Assembly: GCF_041260155.1 (NCBI RefSeq)
Contig: NC_091936.1
Coordinates: forward strand, 41,319,963 to 41,383,962
Length of the DNA stretch: 64,000 bases
Origin: Ptychodera flava
Taxonomy: Eukaryota > Hemichordata > Enteropneusta > Ptychoderidae
Direction of reading: 5' to 3'
Shown: positions 24,201-35,100 of the stretch, one piece after another
Position numbering within the stretch: position 1 is the first letter of the stretch
How the letters are laid out: each line of letters starts with the position of its first letter
Made by a program: the position numbers and the translations under genes
The notes under the pieces: generated by a model
What the model was told of the DNA's origin: nothing
Database searches by the model: none
What the model saw: only the letters and a program-made list of their open reading frames with translations

Positions 24201-26595
24201 ACTTTGTAGTTTGAATTGCCCATAGTATGAGTGTACGTCCCCGGGTGTCATCCTATATATCCATTATTATGTATACCTGACCCACCGTTCTCACCTTTGT
24301 GACGTTGTTCCTCTTTAATCATTATCAACCTGTTTATTCTCAATCTTTCACTAGCTGCTCAACCCATCGATAATTTTGCCGTTAAATGCATCACTTACCG
24401 TTCATACCCGAGAGAGGCAAAACAGACCGTTGCGCTTCGAGCGACGTAGCGTCCGTGCTGCCGCTAACGAATGCTGAGAAATACATCGAGAATTGCGACG
24501 GATATAACTACTGACATTAAAATGTACAGGTCGGTACCGATGACGTCAGCAACGTTCTGAAGTGATGCTTTACTTTTTTCCGGTTTCAAAATTATATCGG
24601 CTAGTCATATGGATATTTTTAATTTTTATTATTTTATAATTTTTTATTTTTAAATTTTCGCTCATCATCGTTTTGTCCACCATCGTGATATTTGGTAATA
24701 AAGGTATTTCCGAACGCTCGACAATCCTAAACGAATGTTCACAATAAATAGTGTGGTGAGGTTATTGGAAATTTGAAAGGTTTGTTGCAGTATGGACCGG
24801 ACGATGAGGCCGACCTTGTTTTTCAGATCGATCTTCGAGCTTGCGTATTGATAATGTGGCATTCCTGGCGCCTTCATAGAAACGCGGGTCGGTCCTCCCA
24901 CATTGCAGACATTATCCCTGAATGCTCGCGACTCCTATGACATTTAAATGCGTGAAAGGTGAACACGGTGTACTGGATATATAATCCATTGACGTAATAC
25001 ATTTGAGGGGATTAAGGTCAAATTTTATTAAGTAAAGATTAAAGTCACTGTTTATTGCTTGATGATTATGTGCCTTATAACCGACGCAATAATTTTCCCT
25101 GCGCACTTCGGGCCATCCGATCGCTATCAGATGCTATTGGCAATCTGGAGTGTTTTATATTCTTGCATATACGATTGTACAATAAGTTGAAACATAAGCT
25201 GGGACCCCAAAGATCTTGTACCAAAGGGGACAGTAGTTGCAAATGTTGACTACATTTCCTTATTTTGGTATCAGACGTTCATTCGAAAAATCAAAAATTT
25301 TCTTCATCTTCATCTTTTTCTTCTTCAAACTATACTTGCCTGGCGTACTCTCCATCCGTAGCCAGAGTAAATACTTTCTCGTTTGTCATTCTTCTCTACT
25401 TTTAATATTATAGACACGTTAGATCCTATACACTTTAGGTTCTGCACATTTCAAGTTATGGTTCCGCACATTTGACATTTTAGGTCCCACTCTGCAGACT
25501 TGGTGGACATGTAAGATTAGCTGCAATTTAGATCTGTGTCCTATGAATTTCAACTGTATAGGGTCTAAAGTGCCTATGTCTAACGTACCCCTTATTTTCG
25601 GCTTTCGACCAATGTTGGAGACGTCAAACCAGTAAATGTCACATCTGTAACAACCTAATTTTAACATGCAGACCCAGAAATGTATGTTGTCTAATGTGTA
25701 TAAAATTTCTGGTATGCAACTCTAAGACTCTCCCTGGAGATAGACTCTAAAAATGTGCCAGTCACATGACTACGAGAGAAGTGACGTCTGCAGTTTCGCG
25801 GGCGCTGCTGGTTAGAGCATGTATGTGTAAAAATTAGACTTATCATATCCATGGTTAGAGTGCGCCGCGGACGAGCCCCTGACTATACAATCTCCTGGCA
25901 AATGCAAAACTCTTGCGATGATTTTTTTCCATGGCCTTAGGGGGCTTGTTTGACTTTCGATCCATCGGTCCATATAATTTTCTCACAAATGTTTAAAGAG
26001 AAAAATAATAAGTTAGTTGTCGATACTCTCCATTTGTACAATGTGGAACAATCTCTCATATTGTCGCAATTTGGGTGGAGCTTTACATTATAGAAATAAC
26101 GGGCGACGCGCAGGGCGAGAGGAAAGCCAATAATTAACAGGCGAGGCTTGCCGAGCCCGTTAATTTTGGCTTTCCTCGAGCCCGTGCCCACATATAAACG
26201 TTAATGGTCAGCGCGGAGTCTTTTATTTCCATTATATTATCAACGAATCCCCAAAACCGTCAAAATTTACGAAAATCTCCCACGCGAACGACAAGGGGAC
26301 CCCAGAACTTGTCAGTAAGTAGTGCACGCGGTGTAAAAATTTTGCAAATCCGGAGATTTTTTCAAAAAAGTGTCTAAACTTGGCCCACAAGTGTTCCATT
26401 TTATTTTGTGATTGATTATGATCTTTGTACAAATTACAATTTATGTTTTAGCTGAAAAGTTACGATGTTTACGATATTATTCATATTCACGGGCACACAT
26501 AAACAAACCATTATTGCGTATTTGCGGTCGGTCGCATGGTTCAGTTCGACCAATTAAAATGCGACGGACAGGGCATGGTAATATAATTTACAGTA
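21233..26595. other. gene-poor stretch, no gene supported
   Basis: Open frames are short and unlike known proteins. Points seen: a G+C-rich palindromic piece GAGCGGCCGAAGGCCGCTC at about 22523 with CGCATGCGC (NRF1-like) just upstream; a T-run at 23241-23255; two copies of GGCCTCATGTAGAGTTTTG near 23980-24030; a divergent relative of the 47-kb satellite (TTTTAGACACGTTAG-like words) at about 25410-25490; and an inverted repeat at 26118-26178 (GAGGAAAGCCAA pairing with TTGGCTTTCCTC). Confidence 0.5.
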
Positions 26596-27679
26596 CACTC
26601 AGTGTGACAGTTTCCGGACGACCTCAGTTTTCGGACATTTAGTGACATGCTGTTAGTTACACTCACTTCGCTCCGTATCGATAGCGTTTTACAGGTCATG
26701 TGACCTCATATTATGTCAGGTGACACTGTTGTCCCGTTTTTGAAAGTTTTTTTGGTAGAAGCTATTGAGTTCGCTACGAGCGGCGGTCACAAATTGTCGT
26801 CTGATACCGCGTCAGTGATACTGTCAACATACTGCCGTCAGGTCAAAGTAACTGAAATTTTGACTAAAGTCCTGATTTAGCATTGAATTTTGAATTTGGG
26901 GAAGAATAATGATTTTGAAAATATTCTTTCCATTGTTCGCTACGATTGCATGTAGTTTTAACGAAAACTGCGCAGTTGTTTTGAGAAAAAAAGTACATTT
27001 GATGAACGTAAGAAGTGTACAAGTTTTCGGACAGACAATATTTAGCATAATTGTGTAAATGTAGTAAGTGACTTACCGCGTAAAAACTTGACAGGTAAAT
27101 AATGCCATACGATGAAATATACTCGCTTTTTTTATTAAATAATGCCTGTGCGATTCTAATACAAACAAAATATGCAATGAAAACAATTATAAGTAATACT
27201 CACTGAACAAACTTAGCGAAGTTAGCCACACCGTACGATACAAGGTGCCGAAAGCAACACATACAGAGACAGCTCGTGTCCGATATCTAAGCGCTATACA
27301 CGTCGAAATATAGTTGAGTCGTCCATGGATTAAACATAACTAATTATCATGAAATATTCTTATATACTGTTTTCTAAACACATCGAAATTAAAAATCGGT
27401 GGTTTGAAGTTTATAAATTATCAATACTTAGCTCCTAATCACATTCCAAACACGACGTCCGATTTCTGGGATTGCAGTCCGATTACTACGCCCTTGACAT
27501 AGGGTCAAAACTTTGGCAACTTTGACCCCGAAATACCACTCCTGTCGTGTCAACTGAGTTTGAGGATAACCACAATAAAGTTTCGAAAGGTATGGTAATA
27601 AGATTTCGTATTGCTGGTCATTTACGAAACGACTTTGGGCGAAATCCACTACCCTGTCCGAAAACTGTCACACTGAGTG
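26596..27679. mobile_element. 1.08-kb Tc1/mariner-type non-autonomous element, TA target
   Basis: The ends are inverted copies: CACTCAGTGTGACAGTTTCC... on the left and ...AAAACTGTCACACTGAGTG on the right. Each is flanked by TA (26594-26595 and 27680-27681). About 24 bp of the ends match with one or two changes, and the left end repeats the inner half (CAGTTTTCGGAC) once more. No transposase with a DDE/DDD motif is visible. The TA target and end style suggest Tc1/mariner; that assignment is an inference. Confidence 0.75.
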
Positions 27680-27904
27680 TATAAACACATAAGGAAACTA
27701 AGGGACTGGTCAGTTTCTTCGGCCTGGGGGGGGGGCCGGTGGATTCATGGGGGGGGGGTCACCCTGTTTTTGACTTTGGTGATAGGGGGGGTCACCATGT
27801 TTTTGAAATGCCCAATAGGGGGGTCAGTGTGTTTTTGAATTTTGACACAGGCTCATCATTGCCTAAAATGCATCGTGTCAGCCACAAATTACATCCAGTT
27901 GCAT

Positions 27905-28205
27905 TTTTCGGCGCGCCCTTCGGGCGCGTAACTTTAATAATCAGTCATATTTTTCAGCATGCCCAACTTTAACATATCAGGCATACATATATCAGAGATA
28001 TATGTATGTTCAATATTTTTCAGCGTGCTCTTCAAGCGCATTACTTTAATATATCAGACATTTTTCAGCACACCCTTCCTGTGCATTACTTTAATATACA
28101 AGACATATATATCAGAGATATCAGGATGTTTCATATTTTTCTCCGCGCCCTTCGGGTGCCATACTTTAATAAATCAGAGATATATGCCAGAGATATCTTG
28201 ATGTT
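27905..28205 (+). repeat. degenerate tandem repeat, about 4 units
   Basis: A unit of roughly 60-80 bp recurs, containing ATTTTTCAGCGCGCCCTTCG-like, GGGCGCATTACTTTAATA and ATCAGACAT words, often followed by ATATCAGAGATAT. Copies are divergent and vary in length. The stretch lies within the TAA-flanked element. The short open frames here are products of the repeat. Confidence 0.6.
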
Positions 28206-28677
28206 TGCTAAGTGAAAGTGTACTATTATGAAATTTGCATTTCATATGAAAAGCATGACAAATTCCTGATACTTTTCTGTTCTCTCTATGATAATTCAGT
28301 ATGAGAAAGCAACATGCACAAATATCAATGTTACAAGAAAAGGTCATCTCAGACTCTGCACACATCAGATTTGGCTAAAATGCCTCTCTATTGTTCCTCA
28401 GGAGATTTAATTGGATGGCTGGCAAGTCTTAACACCCATCAAAATTTTTGATTTACTGCTTTTTCCTGTTTGATATTAATGATTGACATCCATTTCTGTA
28501 CTACAGTTCAGGACATCTGGTTAAGCATAGAAAGTGTGAAATACATTCACAGCTCATTCAAAATGTACTGTATTCAAACTTTAAGATTGACACTTTGCAA
28601 TTCCCATCATACAACTGACATGCCAACAATTTCATTAAAACACAGAATGACTTAAAATATAAATGTATGTAAAATAT

Positions 28678-28679
<2 letters not shown>

Positions 28680-28732
<53 letters not shown>
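28680..28732. repeat. (AT)n microsatellite
   Basis: An uninterrupted AT dinucleotide tract of about 50 bp. It abuts the left end of the solo LTR, and a shorter AT tract follows the right end. The LTR therefore inserted into this microsatellite. Confidence 0.95.
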
Positions 28733-28736
<4 letters not shown>

Positions 28737-29304
28737 ATGTAGGTCATTTACCCCACACTCATCATGACCTGAGTTCAATTAGTCTAGAACATTCTCAAGG
28801 TCACTGCCCTTAATGACCTCACAACCTTGAATTCAATTAGTCATGTTTGGAATGTTCTGGAAAGTTGATTAGTTGTGTAAGAGAGATAATTTTAGAACAG
28901 TAATTAGCATGTCAATAAAAGTTCTAGATTGTTCTTATATGCCTTTATAAAAGGGACGTGCACAGCTCCCAGTCAGACTTTTGGGATCGTGTCTCTTGTG
29001 TGTTACTAAACTCCAGCAGTAGTCATTCTCAAGACTTTTCAAGACCTTCACTGTCAACGCTGGATTTATACTGTGGACTTTGTGCAGCTTCAAGCCTGCA
29101 AGCCAAAGGACTGTTCATTCATCCGACTGACTGTTACAACTCTGAGACTGGAGCTTTGCCGTCCCAGCTGAGATAAGTAGTCTGTACACTTTTAAAGCTT
29201 GTACTCTATCCCTGACTTAGCAATTAGTTTTATTTTCGTAATAAATTTTGTTTAAACGTTAACTGCTGAGTTCACCCTTTTGTTCGTCTTCTCTGCACGT
29301 AACA
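28733..29304 (+). mobile_element. solo LTR of an LTR retrotransposon, 572 bp
   Basis: The piece begins TGTTATGTAGG and ends GCACGTAACA, so it has the TG..CA ends and short inverted TGTTA/TAACA tips of an LTR. Inside, in the expected order, are a TATA box (TATAAAAG at 28946) and a polyadenylation signal (AATAAA at 29240). No internal region, primer site or second LTR is present, so it is the product of recombination between two LTRs. The flanks are AT microsatellite, which hides the target duplication. The superfamily cannot be told. It looks whole for a solo LTR, and its insertion is younger than the surrounding DNA element. Confidence 0.75.
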
Positions 29305-29702
29305 ATATATATATAACAGTATTATATTATAACATATTACAGTTGTCGCGTGCTGGGGGGGGGTCACCCTGTTTTCGAAATTTGGAATAGGGGGGGTCAC
29401 CCTGTTTTCAAAATTTGGAATAGGGGGGGTCAGCCACTTTTTGACGTCGGCAAAAATAATCCACCGGCCCCCCCAGGCCGAAGAAACTGACCAGTCCCTA
29501 ATAGTTTATTGATAGGAGTTTTATTCTTAATTAAAACCTGTGCACTTGCGTGCATTTTACTCTTCAAAGTTTGAGTATTTCGATTCGGAAAATTATAACT
29601 TTAGGCGTCTGTATTAACAGCAAGCAGTGTACAGTATGCAAGCAGAATGCGACTTACGTCCGTCCTGCTCACCAGTTTGGTTTTTGAAATGTGTTTAAGG
29701 AC

Positions 29703-30022
29703 TTACTGTAGAATGCACCCCAGGGACAGATATTCGGACTCTAAAATTTTGACAATTTTTTTCTGGTCTACTGCTTGTGGAGGTTTACTTTGAAGCTCTT
29801 GGGGCACGTTAAATTTTCAGTATCTTAGTTAAACTTGTGAAAATCAAGTTTTTCCCACAGAGTTTACACAGGGATGGCGGCCATTTTGAATTTCAAATTT
29901 CGTTAAACTATTACCAAAATTGCAGGTGAGCCCTTATTATTTTAATTTTTGCTTTATCGAAAAAATGGTCAGATGTTTTGCTTAGGAAAGTATGAGCAAA
30001 GTTTAAGCCTTTCAAGTTCGCG
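29703..30022 (+). repeat. dispersed repeat family R1, copy 2
   Basis: Relative of 13484-13806 and 37563-37928. It contains GGGACAGATATTCGGACTCT, GGTCTACTGCTTGTGGAGG, TTTTTCCCACAGAGTTTACA and GGGATGGCGGCCATTTTGAA. It lies in intergenic DNA upstream of gene A. Confidence 0.75.
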
Positions 30023-30367
30023 AGCCACACTACCATTAAACGTGCGATGCCCGGGAACGCGGCAGTCCAAAGCACTGCAGAACGCGCCATGCATATACAT
30101 TGGCCTTAGTATCTAATTATATGATACCAGTATAGTCTGCTTCGGTACAGGGCACTTATCAAATGTGATGGCAAGCTAGGGGCTAATGATCGGTAGAAAG
30201 ACACGGGTATAAATAACATATACACAATTGATCTACCAATACTTCGACTGACTCATAACCCGGACAGTGGGATGACAATTGGCTGTCAAAACTAAAAGGT
30301 CAGCCAGCAGTGAGTATCCTGCGTTGTGCAGTTTTTACAAGTGAGTCCCAGCAATAGGTGGTAGATA

Positions 30368-30377
30368 GTCACGTGAC
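30368..30377. promoter_or_regulatory. palindromic E-box GTCACGTGAC upstream of gene A
   Basis: A perfect match to the CLEAR consensus bound by TFEB/TFE3/MITF-type bHLH-Zip factors, 72 bp before the gene A start codon. Related decamers precede genes B and C at a similar distance. Function is inferred from the motif alone. Confidence 0.45.
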
Positions 30378-30448
30378 ACGGGATCATCATCCATAGGGAC
30401 ATCTCGTCGTCTGGCTTTACAGAAATCAACCTGAGAAGCGATGTTGCT

Positions 30449-32071
30449 ATGGTCAGCATGCAGTGGAAACTCCCAGTGATTACAATACTCGTATTCTTGT
30501 GTCTTTTCTCTCGCAAGGTAAGATCAGTTCCCCTCATTTGCCGATTTTCCACCAAGGTTGTAAAATGACATAAAATGCGCTATGTTAGAACTACAACTGT
30601 TATTGTAGTGGCAAACTTTTTCACCTTTCGTTCGCTGTCTGTCTTTCAAATCTCAACTCTAAAATGAAATCATTGGCCACGTGTTTTGCTGTAATCACTT
30701 TATGTTCAACGTATGTGTCAACATTTGAAACAAAACTTACAAAGGAGAGAATGGTCATAAAAATAAAACAACCTTTACTTTTTGTTTTGTTCTAATAACA
30801 GGTGGACGCCATTAGCTGCCAAGATGGAAGGTAGGTAGCTATGCCAGATACAAAGCTCTCTTCCTCGATTTGTACATCTTAACAAATACGGGAAAGCACT
30901 AAATGCAAAATTGTCTCTGGATTACCCATTTATTCTGGACAACCGAAATTCAAAAGAGAAACGTTTAATTAAGCTATAATTTTTTCAGCGCCCGCAAACA
31001 AAGTAAGACGTTAACACTTATAAACACCAGCTCGTTATGTGCTAAAACAGCCGAAGGCCTTTTACTATTTCTTTCGACACGGGACGGTTCTAGTAACATT
31101 CTTAAGATAACGTTTCTACTCTTTTGACAGTATCGAATTGTAGTTCACCTGTAGTGGCAGTAAGTTTAGCCTTATTGTGGATGAAGCTTCGTTGTCATCT
31201 TTTTACAGTGTTTTTTTGGAAGTCTATACAGTTTGTCATTGACGGGGATGAGGTAGACAATTGCGGGTATTTATAGCGTCGACGCTACATGCAGTATTTT
31301 TGGCGATCCGTACAAGCTACTGGTACAAAAAATGAAGTCCGCGTTTGGTTGTGATCTTCTTCCATTTCTACACGTTTTTTATCAAATAACAATATGGTTT
31401 GGTGTTGCATATATACAAAATTGAGAGCGAATTCATAACAAAATGCAAGCAACGCACGTAATATTTAAACACAGACAAAAGAACAAGAAGGCTACCCCTG
31501 TTCTATGTTAATTTTTCAATTGTTAATCATAGGAATAGCGTCACATATTTGTGTTCAAATACAAAGGGAATTTTTGTTGTGCGAAACCATTTCAATGAAA
31601 CGAATAATTCCTTTTTCACAAGAGAATAGCCTTTCAAATATGTTTATTGAATTAGATATGAAGATATGTCCTCGCATAGAATTAATTAACCGACATGAGA
31701 ACACGTCTAATCTTGTTCCGATCGTCCTATTCGCCCTCGGAAACATTGATACAGTCAGCAACTATTCTGGTTCTTAGTGCTTACTTATGGTGCTGCGTCA
31801 AAGACAAACGACTTTCCTCTGTATTTTTATCATATATTTATGGCATCATTATTAGACTATTAGCGATGCCAAGAACTAATATTAAAACGCTAGAAACTGC
31901 GCAAATTGTTGTCCTAATGGGGACTTTCGCAACTTCAACCGCGCTTCATGTACACACGGATGTTATTTGTTTTGGATAAAATAACACTGTCAACACATTT
32001 CACAGTCTATTATGACAACAATGCGACAAACTGTGAGAATGTTCAATGTGCCCAAACCGATAGAGTGCTGA

Positions 32072-32138
<67 letters not shown>

Positions 32139-35100
32139 CAATGAAACAATATGCTACCAAACAAATCTAGCTGTACCTCTCATGTGATATTGACGACGGA
32201 TACATAAAATAATTTCACACATAAAGAATCTGCCTAAAATCTTGATCCTCGATAGCAGGTACTAGTTTAGAAACATCAAACTGGTTCATGAATTCAGTGA
32301 ATTGACGTGCACCCAACAATGACGATGTCATTGATACTTACAGCTGAAACCGATACCTGTAATCAACCACAGTGTATGATACAACGGAAACAACATTTAG
32401 ATGTTTGTCTTTACCGCCATATTCCTTCTATGATTTTACATAAAGCATTGCGTTACCAAGTGACTATATCACTGCGTAGTGTTACCACAAATTTTACAAA
32501 CGAGGTAGTACTGCAAGTCCTTTAAATGGGTAACTTTTGCAAACAGTTACTTTCATGAGTGATAATACTAATCAAGTTATCTAGACCATATTCAAATATT
32601 TATTGGGGACACATACCTGTCGACTGCGTATATTGTCTGATATGGTGGAGTAAAGAGTGAGTTCAATGTACATGGAAACTTCTCTGATTATGACTGCCAT
32701 GCGAAGTTGCTTGTTGAAGGTTTCGTCTGTGAGATTTACTCTTCGTTTCACTTTCTTAGATGTGAAAATGATGGCGGCGTAGATGTGACTGGTGAGCAGT
32801 GGTCCCTGTCATGGAAATGGTAAGACATAAAACACCGGATTCCATTTCAATACCAAGGACGACGGAATTACTTCAAAACAAATCACAACAGTATTGGCAA
32901 CAGGCAAAGCCAACATGATTTTATTTTACAAGCATTAGTGCAAGACTACGGGGGACATTGTAACTTGATTGTTATTGTTTATACTTATATTGCTATTTGT
33001 AAATAAAATTGAAGAATACTAATTTGTTGTTGTTGTTGTTATAGTTGTTGTTTTAATCATATTGTTATCATTTGAAATACATGTATGATTACCGTAATAA
33101 TTGAGTTTCCTTAGCGAAGAAGAACCACTAAATCCGGCTCCGACCTCTACATTCCCTCTTACGGATATCGCCGATAACAACAACAAAATAACCAACGACC
33201 ACCAGGTTACTAATTTCGCTGTTGTAAAGACCTATACTAATTTCTGCCTTTGAAACGGTCTTCGACATTGAAACAAGAAATTTTTTAAACTTAGTTTTGA
33301 AGTATGAGCACTACAGAGATAACTTGTTGTCTGTGTATCAATGGCTAGAACGTTTGATGTTATCACGTATTTTCACGTTCAGTCACTTTGACAATCTATT
33401 ATTTGTACACAAGTCCAATACACAGATTGCTCATCACCAATTTCCTGTCTTGTTTTGCTTTGTTTTTGTTTGTCAGGACGGTGATAGGTGCGCTGACGTC
33501 TATGTGTGCGGTCACCGCCATCCTAGGATGTCTGCAATGTTTGACGAGGCAAGGCAGCCCTACTTTGGGGGACATAGTTTCCAATGGAGCAAACCCTCGC
33601 AGATACAGCGCCGTCCGGTCTAAGAGCTCAGAATCAGTAAAGGACTTAGAACAGGAGGCTGAAAATAAAGACAGTGCAGTGATACAACTTGATCAATTAG
33701 ATTATAAATATGAAGAAGACTTGCCAAGGGACAGTGAAATTTATGCTACAGAGAATGCAAAAGAAAGCCTTGCTGACAAGATTGATACCCTTGAACATGG
33801 ACCCGTGGGTGACTCGGGAAAGATCCCCACGGAAGATAGGGAGACGCCAGAAACATTTGAGTATGTAAACGAAAAGGAGAATATCCCCTATGAAACTGAC
33901 CTGACCCAGGAAGATGAAGGAGATGTGACAAAAGAAGACATCTTTTTATCCTCTATAGCGACATCGGGAACACAGACTGAATGGGATGACGACCTCGATG
34001 AAGATGTCCGGATAAGTGAGTATGGTGGTGACGTCACGGAAGGAAACTATAACACTAGCGAACAGATTATGGTAACTGAAACAGGTGACGAAAGTGTTGC
34101 ACAAGAATCTATAGGCTATGGGGTAGAGACTGCCGTTACAGAAGCTGGTTACCTTCCTTTGGAGCCACATTTCGATTCTGACGATCAAGAAGATACAATC
34201 TCTATAGAAGACATGCAAAAAAGCGAAGACTCGGATTTAGATCTAACTGAAAAGGGTAGCAGTAAGGAATCTGCAGAAGAACGATCAATCACGGAATCTT
34301 CACATCACGTTGATGGCATCCGAGATGATGAATTACCAGAAGTCGCCACAACTCTTGTCCAAGATCTTGTCCGAATAGACAATGGCAAGGCACCTGCTAA
34401 GGATCACAGTCACACAGTTTTGGAAGTTCAAGGTTATGAAGGCTTTTGGGACAGAATTGAGGCAGACAACGCCACTCTGGAAGACACGGAGCAAATGATA
34501 CCGTTGCAAACACCAGCTGAGATGGATCAGGTTCAAGGATACTATGATGTCCAATCTTGGATGTCTGGTATAGAGCATGAGATTCTAGATGACCCACAGC
34601 CTATCTACGCACAGATTGCTGAAGAAGAAGATTTTAACTTAACACAGTCTGACGATGTTGATGGTTCCCTGGAACAAGAATCGAGTAAAACTGGAGTCGA
34701 TAATGAACCAAAACTATTATCAGGGGAACATGAAGGGCATGGAAATGAAGAACTACGTGAAGTGGTATATTCTGACGATGAAAGGAAAATCAACTCAGAC
34801 TCCGACATGCCTGATAAAATAAGACAAATGGTGACGAAGGAGGCATCATCTTCTAACGATGAAAGGGAGCCAACAGTAATCGACGAGTACCATCAAATCT
34901 CAAATCCAGTTTTTCAAATCTCTGCGTCTGAAAGAGATAGCGAAAACCCAACAAGTCAACCTCAAAAATCTACAGACGTTGGCGAAGGTGTGCCACATTG
35001 CGCAGAGACAAATTCTGAAGGCGTTACAGATACCCTGCCACAGGAGTCAAGCCACAGTACTGATACATTGAAGATTATGTTTGACGACGGGGAACAAGGC

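Larger units (their letters stand above)
27702..29498. mobile_element. TAA-flanked DNA element with 40-bp inverted ends, carrying a nested solo LTR
   Basis: The left end starts GGGACTGGTCAGTTTCTTCG followed by GCCTGGGGGGGGGG and CCGGTGGAT. The right end is the inverse copy, ending CGAAGAAACTGACCAGTCCC. It is flanked by TAA at 27699-27701 and 29499-29501. Inside both ends lie direct copies of a G-rich repeat (GGGGGGGTCACCCTGTTTTT plus GAAATTTGGAATA). No transposase frame is seen. The 3-bp TWA target suggests PIF/Harbinger relatives. An (AT)n tract and a solo LTR (28733-29304) interrupt it, so the original element was about 1.2 kb. Confidence 0.8.

Noticed and set aside
24665-24912. Minus-strand stretch DNVCNVGGPTRVS...SSKIDLKNKVG, faintly like a tau/MAP microtubule-binding repeat
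   Set aside because: The PGGG core is absent, the donor is poor (GTCGGC), and no second repeat is nearby. The resemblance is too weak to call.
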